Shown here piece by piece: positions 29,693 to 41,700 of a stretch of DNA of 64,000 nt (the first letter of the stretch is position 1; every line of letters begins with the position of its first letter). The position numbers and the translations under genes are program-made. Under the pieces are notes generated by a model that had not been told where the DNA came from, ran no database searches, and saw nothing but the letters and a program-made list of their open reading frames with translations. Location: positions 62,001-126,000 of the forward strand of contig CASIAP010000002.1 in NCBI GenBank assembly GCA_949372645.1, read 5' to 3'. The DNA comes from Candidatus Poseidoniaceae archaeon. Lineage in GTDB: Archaea > Thermoplasmatota > Poseidoniia > Poseidoniales > Poseidoniaceae.

Positions 29693-32650
29693 ATGGTGAA
29701 CAGAGTGTCCGCAACGCAAGCAACTTCCGTCAACCGACTTTTACCCGTCATTCTGGTCGTCTTACTTGTCGGCTCCATTCTCCCGATGACGGCTCCTTCA
29801 TCTCCCTCTTCAACAGTCGAACAAGTTCTCGAAAATGAGACAACAGTATTGTCATCAGGCAGTGATTGCAGTACTTGCCAATCCTATGACCTGTATCTTG
29901 ATGAGATGACTTCGGAGGCTGGCGGAGATGGTTCTATCACGACTGAAGAACCTTCAGGCTCTCACCAAGAAATGAGTGTACTTGGTGGAATTCAATTCCG
30001 TAGCAATGAGATGATTTCGGATCTCTTGGTCTATGGGCGTGATAATACTGACAAAGTTACCTTAACGCTCTACTTGAAATTCACCGGATCTACAGGCTCA
30101 TCTGCCGACATTACCTATTCATTAGAATCAGGTGGGACTGAAATCGATTCTTTTTCGGAAACACTCGATGACCCGTGTACTGGTGGCACCTTTGGAACTG
30201 GTAGTTGCTCTTGGACTTCGAACGTTATTGATTTCGAGATTCCATCAAATGGTTTCGTTGTTGAAAATGGTAAGCAACTCGAATTAGGCATTGATGCTCA
30301 AGCCACATGCGAGAGCAGTGGTGGCGGTGGACTTGGCGGCGATAGTTGTGAAGTCGAAGTCGCTTTCGGAGATGTCGAACAAACCAATGGGTTCTCCAAA
30401 ATCGAATTGAAAGCCAACGCATTAGCCGATTCCTCAGTTCGTGTTCACCGACCTGGTGCAAGTTTCACCGACCAAGAAGTCATCGAATGGTCGCCAAACC
30501 ATCGTCCTGAATTCCGTACAATGCAATTTACAGTTGATGTCCGGGATGCTTTTGGACGTGACGACATCCAAGGCGTCGATTTGGTTATGAGCACCCCAAA
30601 CGGTGCGAATTCCGAGTTCGATAAAACATTCGACGATGATGAACTTAAGTTGGATAACCAAGGGTTGATTGGTAATTATACATGGACCTATGATTCAGGG
30701 ATTAGTGCGGGAGACTACCCTTTACAACTTGAAATAAATGATGTTCAAGGACATACACTTGTCTTTGAGCACCCGGGCATTACTTTTATTGAGCATGATA
30801 TCTATCTCTCCCTTCCTTCTTCACAACCCGATACAGTTCTCATCGCTCCAGGACAAACCTCCAGTATTGAATTTTTAATCGAACATACAGGTTCGACTTC
30901 TTCCTCAATGAATATCGTGTTTGATTTGGTTGGTTCCCCTTTCCCTTCCTCATGGTCTGATCCTATATGGGACCAAGCCGGCGGATATACACTCAATGGC
31001 GGTGGCACCTTTGCTCGTCCGATTTTGTCCTTCGACGTAGTTGATGGCGACCTGACAAATGCTCCAAGTAGCATTGAAATCGAAGCTCGAGCCTATGCAG
31101 ATACTGAGAATGCCCAAAACGACCAAGTCGCCATCAAGACAATTGTCTTGTCCATCGAAGAATCAGATGTATTAGCTCCGCCTCGAATTGCTATTTTTGA
31201 AGACTTTGAACATCAAATACAAATTGCCGATTCAACACGTATTGACGCCTATGATGAGACACTTTCTCATTATGTTGATGCTGGCGATACCAAAGGCGAA
31301 TTCTTTGTTGATGTCTTTAATGCTGGATTTATTACCGATTCATTCAGATTGCGAGTCACAGACTTACCTGATGCCTGGCAATTCAAATTCTTCGATAATG
31401 TTACCGGAATGGAACTCCCTGTGGAAGGAATTTATTCCACCACTCCTGACATTGGTTCAAATCAAATCCTCACTCTACGGATGGAAATATTCCCTCCCAG
31501 TGAACGGGATGCTCAGGACATTGGTTTAGTTGAATTTTCAGTTTCCAGTACCAGTGATACCGAGCTCAGTACACAAATTGCATTCACAGTACATCGAACC
31601 TTTGGCATCTTAGTGGAAGTCATTGCCGATTCTGATGGAGGAACACTTGGTACTGTGGGCCCAGTTTCACCCGGTTCAAGCATGTATTACAACATGCGAA
31701 TTACCGATTCAAGTGAGACACTTGGTCAAACGACGTGGAGAATTAAAAATCCTGCTGAATTGGACCGAAACCTCGAAACTCCTGACGGAAACCCCGATTA
31801 TGGAACCTGGGATTATGAACTTTCGAATGGAACTGAATCAAACATTGTTGTGGTTTACTTAGAAGCAGATGAACATGTCGATATCAAACTCGATTTGACT
31901 CTGCGTTCAAAGGTCGAGGCTGGATTCCATACCGTTTATGTCCGTGTCATCGAAGAAGGTGTTGATTCGGAAGATGCGCGATACTTTGACTTACCAATTA
32001 CTGTTGAAGTCCGAGCTGATGTCCAACCAGGGCAGCTTGAAATCACAGATGCGAGCAGTGAAATCATACGTTTTGAATCGAGTGAAGAGCGCAATATCAA
32101 CTTCAAAATTGATAATCAAAACAACATCCCTCTTGATGTGGTCATCACATTGGAAGAACCAAATGGCTGGAATGGTCTCATTCGCGCATCTTCTGATCAG
32201 AACGGCGGAAGTTTCCTTCTCGTCACCCTTCCCGCATATTCGAGTAAAGATTTCTTTGTTGCCGTCAGCCCTCCAGCGAACTTGAAAGATGGTGACGAGG
32301 TCACCTTCATCCTTACAGTCACGCCAATGGATGAGGAAGTGCCCTATGATAGCGAATATACGCAAATCATGTCGTTCTCTTATCAAACTCAATGTGCAGG
32401 TGCTGAATGTCTTTTGAATGAGATAAAAGATCCAGAGCCACAAACATTGGCTCTCGGAATCGGTCTAGCATTCGTTCTTGTCTTTGCCGTTTATCGACGT
32501 GGTCAAAACGCTGGTGTAATGAACGAATCTCAGCAAAACTGGATCGAGACCGAGTTCGATTTAGGAGTCAAAACTTTGGAGCCAATCGTAGAATTCGAAC
32601 ACGAAGAAGACGACGACTTGGAACTTTTAGATGAACTTGACGATCTTTGA
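29693..32650 (+). CDS. Large secreted/type I membrane surface protein with acidic cytosolic tail
   Basis: 985-aa ORF; N-terminal hydrophobic signal LLPVILVVLLVGSILPMTAPS; C-terminal TM LALGIGLAFVLVFAVYRRG; tail EEDDDLELLDELDDL; beta-rich NEW3-like repeats. Confidence 0.82.
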   Translation: MVNRVSATQATSVNRLLPVILVVLLVGSILPMTAPSSPSSTVEQVLENETTVLSSGSDCSTCQSYDLYLDEMTSEAGGDGSITTEEPSGSHQEMSVLGGIQFRSNEMISDLLVYGRDNTDKVTLTLYLKFTGSTGSSADITYSLESGGTEIDSFSETLDDPCTGGTFGTGSCSWTSNVIDFEIPSNGFVVENGKQLELGIDAQATCESSGGGGLGGDSCEVEVAFGDVEQTNGFSKIELKANALADSSVRVHRPGASFTDQEVIEWSPNHRPEFRTMQFTVDVRDAFGRDDIQGVDLVMSTPNGANSEFDKTFDDDELKLDNQGLIGNYTWTYDSGISAGDYPLQLEINDVQGHTLVFEHPGITFIEHDIYLSLPSSQPDTVLIAPGQTSSIEFLIEHTGSTSSSMNIVFDLVGSPFPSSWSDPIWDQAGGYTLNGGGTFARPILSFDVVDGDLTNAPSSIEIEARAYADTENAQNDQVAIKTIVLSIEESDVLAPPRIAIFEDFEHQIQIADSTRIDAYDETLSHYVDAGDTKGEFFVDVFNAGFITDSFRLRVTDLPDAWQFKFFDNVTGMELPVEGIYSTTPDIGSNQILTLRMEIFPPSERDAQDIGLVEFSVSSTSDTELSTQIAFTVHRTFGILVEVIADSDGGTLGTVGPVSPGSSMYYNMRITDSSETLGQTTWRIKNPAELDRNLETPDGNPDYGTWDYELSNGTESNIVVVYLEADEHVDIKLDLTLRSKVEAGFHTVYVRVIEEGVDSEDARYFDLPITVEVRADVQPGQLEITDASSEIIRFESSEERNINFKIDNQNNIPLDVVITLEEPNGWNGLIRASSDQNGGSFLLVTLPAYSSKDFFVAVSPPANLKDGDEVTFILTVTPMDEEVPYDSEYTQIMSFSYQTQCAGAECLLNEIKDPEPQTLALGIGLAFVLVFAVYRRGQNAGVMNESQQNWIETEFDLGVKTLEPIVEFEHEEDDDLELLDELDDL

Positions 32651-32768
32651 AGATTCTACTAAATTTTTTCTTTGAAAAAGTGAGACTGCGTTGCTCTAAA
32701 CTCGTATTTCAATACGAGGTAACACCCTTTGAACTGACGCATTGTATGAACATCGCACCATTTCCCTT

Positions 32769-35700
32769 ATGAGGCATCAAACCAGCCCGACAACAGTGAA
32801 TCCAATGCGCACGACTGTTTCTCCCTCCGAGCCGCGTTTCCAATTGCAGATTCTTCGGCATCGTAATGCCTTCAAATCCCTCTCGTTAGCAGCTTTGATG
32901 TTACTCTCAACATTTGCTGCAATCCCATATATTTCGATGGATGTTCTCGCTGCTTCTGACCAAGATGGAGATGGTTTGACCTATGGTTTGGAATACCTCA
33001 TGAATACCGCTCCAAATGATCCCGACTCAGATAACGATGGATTGCCTGACGGATGGGAATGGAAATACGGCCTTGACCCCCTCTCGAGTAACGGTTTGGA
33101 TGGCGCAGTTGGTGACCCTGATGGTGATGGGATGTCGAATTTACAAGAATACTCGTATTTGCAACCTGCAAATTGGGACAGTTCCTCGACACCGAGCGTT
33201 CTTGATCTAGGGGTTTGGTGGAACGGTACAGTTCCAGTCAACGATTGGAATGAGGAAGACGCTATGCAATATAATCGGCCTGGCTGTGGTGACACTGGTA
33301 GCGACGGTGTTGGAAATGTGATTCTCTGCGATGAAGACCCTGTAGGGAACATCTGTACAAACGGTTTCGATGATGATAAAGATGGTCTTGTAGATTCTGC
33401 TGATCCAGATAACGATGGAGATGCTGATTGCTCTTCGAACGATGATGATGGCGATGGAATCGAAGATGAAGATGTTGCTGGATGGGATACTGACGGCGAT
33501 GGAATGGATGACGGTTGGGAGGCAGCAAACGGCCTTAATGCCACATCTGCTTCCAATGCCGATGGTCCGAATGGTGACCCTGATGGCGATGGTCTCAATA
33601 ACCTCATGGAATACATCAATCCGACCTGGACTACGATGTGTGGGACTTCTCCTTGCTTCCGTAATGGCCCGAATGGAGTCGTTACTGAAACTACGTCACC
33701 TTGTGACCCTGTTGCAGGGATTGGTCCAGGCGGCTGTGCTACTTTTACTGCAGAAGTCGATGGGATTACGAGTACGAATCCTCAGCGAGCAGATACAGAT
33801 GGTGACGGATTGAACGACTCCTATGAAGCATTGACACTCTTAACAGACCCGACGACTTCAGATACAGACCGTGATGGGATCGATGACGGTGTCGAAGTCA
33901 ATGGGGCTTACGGAAATCCACCTCAAGCGAGTAACCCTCGAGACAATAACACCGATGGCGATGCATTTGATGACGGTGAAGAAGATATCAATTCGAATGG
34001 AGTTTTAGATGCAGGTGAAACAGATCCGACGCGAATGGAAGATTCCGGTGATGAAGATAATGATGGGATTCAAAATTGGGAAGAGAATCTTTCTTGCACC
34101 TCATGGGATCTTGCAGATACCGACTTTGGAGGAATTAACGATGGTGATGAACGTAATGTGTCGCACGGAACGGATCCTTGTAACACGCTGATCAATTTCG
34201 AAACAACCATCGCTTCTTGGAACTCAGGCACCAACCAACTTGAACTTGCGGATGGTACCGGGTTCAATCCAAGTGGTGGAATTGGTTGGTACAACACTTC
34301 TGGAACGTGGATTGCCTTTGCTTATGCAGGTGCAGTTAATAATTTCGTGTCCGGCGTTTCAACAGCTCCTAATCCCGGTGTGACGCAAGTCTCAAACCGT
34401 AACGGTTCTTTCTGCCACACTTCAGCCACAGCCGCTGGAACGATTGGTACAACTCAACAATATTGTGATGATGATTATACTGATTCCGATGCAGACGGCC
34501 TTGCAGATTGGCAAGAGCTCCTCGGAACATTCGGCTGGTTCTCGAACCCAACGCTTGCAGATACAGATGCTGATGGTGTGAATGATTTTGATGAAGTCTT
34601 CGACAATACCGATCCGAATCAACCTTGTAGCAATCTTTTGGATGATGACTTAGACGGCTTAAACAATTATTTTGAAACGACAACAGGATGTGACCTTTCT
34701 TGGATTGGGATTTTAAACGGTTCTACGGATGTTTGGATTACCGACGATGTGTCGATTGATACAGATGCTGGAGGCGTTGCCGATCGAGATGAATACTTCG
34801 ATGGCACCAATCCTGAAAACGACCCAACAGATGACTTATTGCCTGCAGATTTCGACGGTGATGGGATTCCGGATGCAGTTGAAAACCTTACAGGTACTGA
34901 TTGGACCAACCCCGATACTGACGGTGGAGGAATGCTTGATGGTCTCGAATGCCCACAAGAGTTTTGGATTGCGAATTGTAATGGTTCAGGTTTTGACCCT
35001 TTTGACCCATCCGATGATTTAATCTCATCAGAAATTGTCTTTTGGGCAAACAACACCAGTGGTGTTGTCGATACAGATTCGATTCACCGATGGCGCCAGA
35101 GTACCAATGATTTCTACACAGGAACGACTTATGCGCATCTTAGAGAAGTCCATCCTTTCGAACCGATAATTCTTCCTTCCTCCAACATGACGCATTTGGC
35201 CGACATCACCTTTTCCAATGAAACCATTGATTGGTCGATGACTTTTCAGAATCCACCAATGGCTGGAAACCTTCCAGTTCCATATTCCCTCTCCAACCTA
35301 TCGTTTTATGTAGATCTTAGTGGGGAATTACAGCGTTCAAGTGATACACATAATATTGAAATCGTATCTGGACCGATTCAAGAAATGTATGTGCAACAAC
35401 CAGAATATTACTTTGATTGGACGGTACTTGCCTCAACTTCAGTTCCAGGTACAAACTCAACCTACGAATTGATCTTGCCTGCTTCATTCAGGAATCTCTC
35501 TCACTCTGATTCTGCACTGTTCAATGTTACGAACGCTATTCTTACTGAAGCTAGTGCCACCAATGCCTATGATAGTGCATCTGCTTTGCAAACCTTCCTG
35601 AGTGAAGGAAATGCGACCACTGATTTCAAACGTAATTACGATGGTTCAGGAATTCCTTCTGAAGAGGATTTGAGCACTGGATTGGCTCTAGCTGTATTGG

Positions 35701-38700
35701 AAGGAACCTGTTCTGAATTTAACACAGCATTTGTGACGATGGCACGCCTTGCTGGTTTACCTGCTCGGATGGTGACGGGTTTCACTGGCGGTATTTGGAC
35801 TGGTGATGGATATGCAGTTTATCCAACACATTTGTCAACTTGGGGTGAAGTGCGTCTGCAACAAAACTCAGCGAATGGGGATACTGAACTCGGATGGATT
35901 GCGTTTGATGCCTGCCCTGCTGCTGAAGAAGTTGAAATTGTCAATCAGACTCTTTCTTCCTTGACTTTTGATCGAGATGGATCCAACTCACTCAATGTAT
36001 CCGGACAATTACGCTATACCGAAAATCTGACTTCCATACCACAAAAATCCCTTACTGCATACCTTGTTCCGATGGCTCTTCAAAATGAAATCCCGGGTCA
36101 AGGAGCCGTTTTAAACTTCGAGATTGGCTCAACGATTACGCTCATAGATGGGAACTTTAGTTTGAATGGGACTCTTCTTGAATTTGAGGGTCCGGGCATG
36201 TATCGTCTTGTGGTTCAACTTGAACAATCGGGGTACGTTTCTGAATCCGGGATAATCTTTGAAGGATATATCAACGTGACAGAAGATTCAATCCTTCTCC
36301 ACACTGCTCCGAATGCTCTCAATGCTCCAATTGCAGGTGCCGGTGCTTTGACGGTTATTGAAGGTCTACTCACTTTGGAGAATATACCATCAAATAAGAT
36401 TGAAAATATTGGTGTGAATGATTTGAACCCGCCATCGGTTTGGTTATCATATACTTCCTCTGTTAACGGCTTCATCAACATGAGTAGTTTCATCAATATC
36501 GATGGTTCTTGGAGTTTTGATTTGGACCTCGACCCTCTTGAAACGAAAACGAATCTTTCAGCAACCCTCGGGTTCTCGGGATGGCAAGATACCCAAGCAA
36601 CCGACATAACTCCTGTCCAATTCCATTTGAGGCCATCGAATACTTCAATTCTAATCGATGTGCGTGATGCACCTAATTTGACTGCAACACTCGAGGGGCC
36701 ACTGGCAAACAACAGCGTTCTTATGCTGAATGACAACCTGTGGGTGAATGGTTCTGCAGTGACGACTGGAGCCTCACCAGTCTCAATGCCTGGTAATGTC
36801 TCCTTCTCAATTCGACAGAACGGCACTTCTCAGGAATGGATTCAAGTGTTTAATCGTAGTGTGAATGGACCATTTAGTCTTCAGCATTTGCTTGTGGCGG
36901 CTGATACGCAAATTGTGGCAGGGTTTTTGGAGACTCAGATCCGCTTCTTCCCGGACGCTATTGAGGCAACTGATGATGCAAACATTACTGCAGGTGGGCC
37001 TTACCTCTTGCGTGGATTGCTTAGTTTCGATGTCCAAGCAACGCCTCAATTGAGAGGGTCAGGTGCAACAGTTCTCGTCACAGCAATCGATCATCGAGGC
37101 TTGTCAACAGATCTCATGCTTTCTGGTAATTTTGACTTTTCCTTTAACGGTAATTGGTTCAATACCACCGTCGACCCTCTTACTGCAATAATGACCATCA
37201 GTTGGCTAGTAGATTCAACTCTTTTCGCGGGAGATTACAATTTTGATATTTCGTACAATGGTTCTGAGCGGTATCAGCCATCAACAGGTACCTCAACGGT
37301 CCGTATCGCTGCTGAAGTTGCATGGAATTTGAGTCTTGGGCAAGATTGGACTCACTTAGGAAATTCAAGTTATTTGTCTGGAGACATTTTTGACGCCCAA
37401 TACCCAAATATCAGTGTTCTTGGGGATAATATCACGATGCTTTCGATTACGATGTTTACCACAGAAGGTATGCCAATCGACCTTTCCCAAGGACTCTTGG
37501 ATAACACCACAGGAAGTTTCCTTCTGAACTTCACTCTACCAACTACCAGTCCCTCTGATTCATATGAATTTATTCTCAATATGGATTTTGATACAATGGC
37601 GCCTACTGGTGGAGCATATTTCCGACTGGTCGATACTTCAATCCCACCTGCAGCACCGACCCTTCCGTCTACACTTGTTGGTATTGAGTCGGAGTTTGTC
37701 GTCGAATCTGAACAACGTTCATTGATTGTTGAAGTGAATCAAGCACTCGACTTTAATTCGAAGGTTACTGATGTTGCCGATAAATCAAATGTCTCGGGTG
37801 CATCAGTTGAATACATCTTTGATTGGGGTAATACAAATGTCTCAATGGGCTTCGGCGTCTCAAACCTTGATGGAAATTCCTCTCTTCAATGGACTGCAAC
37901 AGGTATTTCACCAGGATATTACGATGTCTTGATGATTGTGTATGATGATTTGACCGATAGTCTTGGCCAAGGGAATTCACGACGGACAGAGAATTCTACA
38001 ATCGTCAACCTTACCGTACAGGTTCCAAGTGATATTCGCATCGATTCTATTCCTACCGTGGCAACAGCTGGATTGAATTTTAATGTTCTCGGACAAGTGC
38101 TCGATGGGGATAATCCCGCTCGCCCGCTTACAACTCCAGTTGAAATGTCGGCATTTTGGTTAAATAATCCTGATGAGATCTTAGTACCATCTTACCGTAC
38201 AACTTCGAATGGAACGTTCAATATGAGTATTCCAACCGACTCTTCTGGTAATGGTACTGAACGTGGCAATAAGATTTTAGTTTTGAGTGTGAATGAAGAT
38301 TCTTCACCCTTCTACCTTACCTCGAGCTCACAGAATGGAATTTTGATTATGGGGGTGAGTCAGTTTGAAAATCTTCAACCACTCAATCCAGTCACTGTGA
38401 ATCGTGGTGACACCATCAACATCACGGGACGCTTACTCGAATCCTCAAATCTCTTTGCACCCTTATCTGGATATGATGTGGACATCCAGTTCCATGAAAC
38501 ATGGTTGACAGGTACACAGACTGATGGGGAAGGCTATGCAAACTTTAGTCATCAAATACCAATGTCACACCCACTTGGATTGATTGTTGTTTCCTTGGTC
38601 TTCAATGGCTCTTCTGACTTAATGAACACTCAAGTAAACCTTTCATCCATTACCGTTCGTTCAATTACCATCATGGTCATTGATCCGATTATAGCAAATC

Positions 38701-41700
38701 CAGTTGCAGGGACTTCATTTAATGTTACAGGCACCGTAATCAGCGATAATGGTAGTGGACTTGAACGACGTGATGGAAGTGTTTTGCCCTCGAATATCTT
38801 ATTCATGCTGGATGGTCAGCCTACTGGATTTACAGTAACAGGTGGCTCAGTCGCAGCAGGTGGGTTATGGTCAGCAACCATCCTTCTTGGAGAAGGATTT
38901 GAAGCAGGCAACCATTCTCTTGACGCTTCCTATATTCCAAACGTCAACTACTACATCGGGTCAACCCAAAATTCATCGTTTGATAGTCGAGGGTTCACTA
39001 CGGTTATCTTTGTTCAACCCTCACTTGATGGCCTTGGGTCGCCGTCTTTGAATGACCGGACCGAACGAGGTAATGATGTTCAAATACAAGTTTTGTTACG
39101 GGATAATACCCTTTCCCCAGTTGCAGCACAACAAGTTGTTGTAACTCTTAAAGGGACTGATGTAAGCATCATTCTCACCACTTTTGGAAACGGAACTGCA
39201 GTCGGTGTTCTTACTGTTCCAAGCAACCAAAGTGTTGGGTTCAATGATCTCAATGTCATCTTTGCTGGAACTCCGGGCACAACAGGCTTAATCGGTTCAA
39301 ATGCATCAACACAGTTCGTTGTACTCGCTCAAACTAATATGGTGATTTCAGCCTCTCCTTCGACTCTTGTAGCTGGTGATTCATTCACTGTTGAAGGCAC
39401 ATTGTTGGATGACCTCAATCAAACGCTCGCAATCAACGGCGTCTCATCACTTGCTGTTGTTCATCTTCTTGTCGATGGTGTTCCAGTTTCCAGTGTGGAA
39501 ACAGATGCATTGACAGGAGCGTATTCGATTAGCTGGACTTTGCCAGAGGATACATCTGCAGGAGCGCACCTGATTGAAGTACGGTTCCTTGGTGGACGCG
39601 ATTGGGTAGACCCAATTAGCGTTGGTGACCCTTCGAACCCAGATTTTTATCTTCCAAGCAGTGCACAAGTTGGCTTTAATGTCAGTGTGCCAACGAAGAT
39701 TATTCTGTTGACAGCAACAGGTAATGTTGATCGAGAAGCAACGATGACGATCGAAGGTCGTTTGCTGGATTTGGTTGACTCACCATTGTCCGATCTTACT
39801 TTGGAAGTTTGGCTTGGAGGCCAATGGATGACGAATGTCAGTTCAGATGAAACGGGTCTCTTTACCGCCATCTATCCGGTTCCTGCTGATGCAGAACTTG
39901 GTCCAGTCTCGCTCGAAATACGCTTTACTGGGACTACATTCTATCTCCCGAGTAATGCTACTGGGACATGGACAATCTACAGTCCAATACTTGTTACAGT
40001 CTCTATGGAAAGCCCTGTTGCAGTTGGTCAAAACACGACCATTACAGGTTCAGTTGTCGATAACCAACTGGCTGGAATTCCTGGCCACACTGTTGAGCTC
40101 GAAGTCGAAGGCCTCATCATTGCTACAGTCGTTACCAATGCCGAGGGTGGATTTACCTTCCTCTGGAATGTACCTGATACCTTTAGTTTCGGAAACCATA
40201 CACTGTTTGCCAATGCTGATGCTCAAGGCTACTACCGTTCAAACACAGGTAACACCTCCTTCTTCTTGGCTCATCGTTCTGATGTAACGTTGATTTTTGA
40301 TGATGGTAAAGATGCTACTCGCGGTAATTTCTGGTTACTCTCAGGGCGTTTATTCGACATTGACTCAGTCAATAACGATGGTTTGAGTGAAATGCAACTT
40401 AGCCTTCGGTTAGACGATGTTGAGATTGCTACCTTGGTTACAGAATCCGATGGTAGTTGGTCAACTCCCATACTTGCAACTTCTGATTTGGCACGTGGTA
40501 ACCATCTTTTCACCATCTATTTTGAGGGGACTGAGGCCCATCTTGGAACTCAATCAACTGGCACGGCAACCGTATGGGCAGATGCTAAAATCACCATCGA
40601 TGGAACCTCTTCGAACATCGTTGTCCGTTCGGATTCAATTTCGGAACCGATCATATTGACTGGTTCAGTTTCTGAAATCGGTGGACTTGGTGAAGTATTT
40701 GACAATGTGACCCTTTATCTTGGTAATGGTTCGCAATGCTTGGCACAAAAAGATGGCGCACGCTGCCTAGATAATCTCGTCATCGATTGGTCAAATGGAA
40801 ACTTTTCACTCATCACAACAGCACCTACTTTCCTCGATGCAGGAGCACAATACTTGAACCTCGAAACGCCTCGTGACGATACCCACTACCTTAATTCAGC
40901 TAATGTTGATCATTTGGTATTTGTTAAGATTGATGCAGATATTATCGTCTCACTTGATGGTATCATTGAAGGTGAGCAAGAAAATATCGGTGGAAATATA
41001 ATTATCACTGCACAAGATACGAAAAAAGGTATCGACGGTATTCAAGTACTGATTGTTCTTTATCACGAGAATGGAACTCAACTGTCGACTCCACTCCAGC
41101 CTCTCACGAATGCTGATGGTGTTGCAGAGTTTGATTTCAAGTCTGACCCTCCATTTGGTGATACAGAGAAGTGGGGAGAATTGTACATGGAGATTATCAT
41201 CAACGACCCCCGTCTCTCACAAAAAACGTTGAATGCTTTTGCTTTAGATTCGAGTGAATCGTTTACCCCTTCATATGAGTATCAAGAAGCAGCAACTGAG
41301 ATTCCAGTATGGGTTTACATCCTCACCCTCCTTATCCTCGGATTAGCAGGTGCTGGAACCGTACTCTATCGACGTCGTCAATCCTCTGAATTGATGAATG
41401 AAGCAGCCGAGATTTTTGCCTATACAGCAGAATTATTGGCAGCTGGTGACTCTATACGTGAAGCAATCTTTACTTGCTACCAGAGTCTTTGTGCTACTTT
41501 CCAGGAGCACGGATTCTTACGCCGAGATTTCGAAACAGTTCGAGAATTCGAGATGGCGATTCGTCAAGCAATGCCTCAAATTTCCGATGAAGCATTACTT
41601 GCCCTTGACAATATGTTTGAACAGGCACGTTATGGCCGTGAAGAAATGGGTCAACAGCATCAAGATGCTGCACAACTCGCTTTGGAACGAATGGGCCAGG

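Noticed and set aside
32981-33619. 212-aa antisense ORF (Ser/Pro-rich) within the giant surface gene
   Set aside because: Complement of GAT-rich calcium-binding repeats produces stop-free Ser/Pro frames; no independent support.
36215-36826. 203-aa antisense ORF within the giant surface gene
   Set aside because: Shadow of a long coding frame, no family signature.
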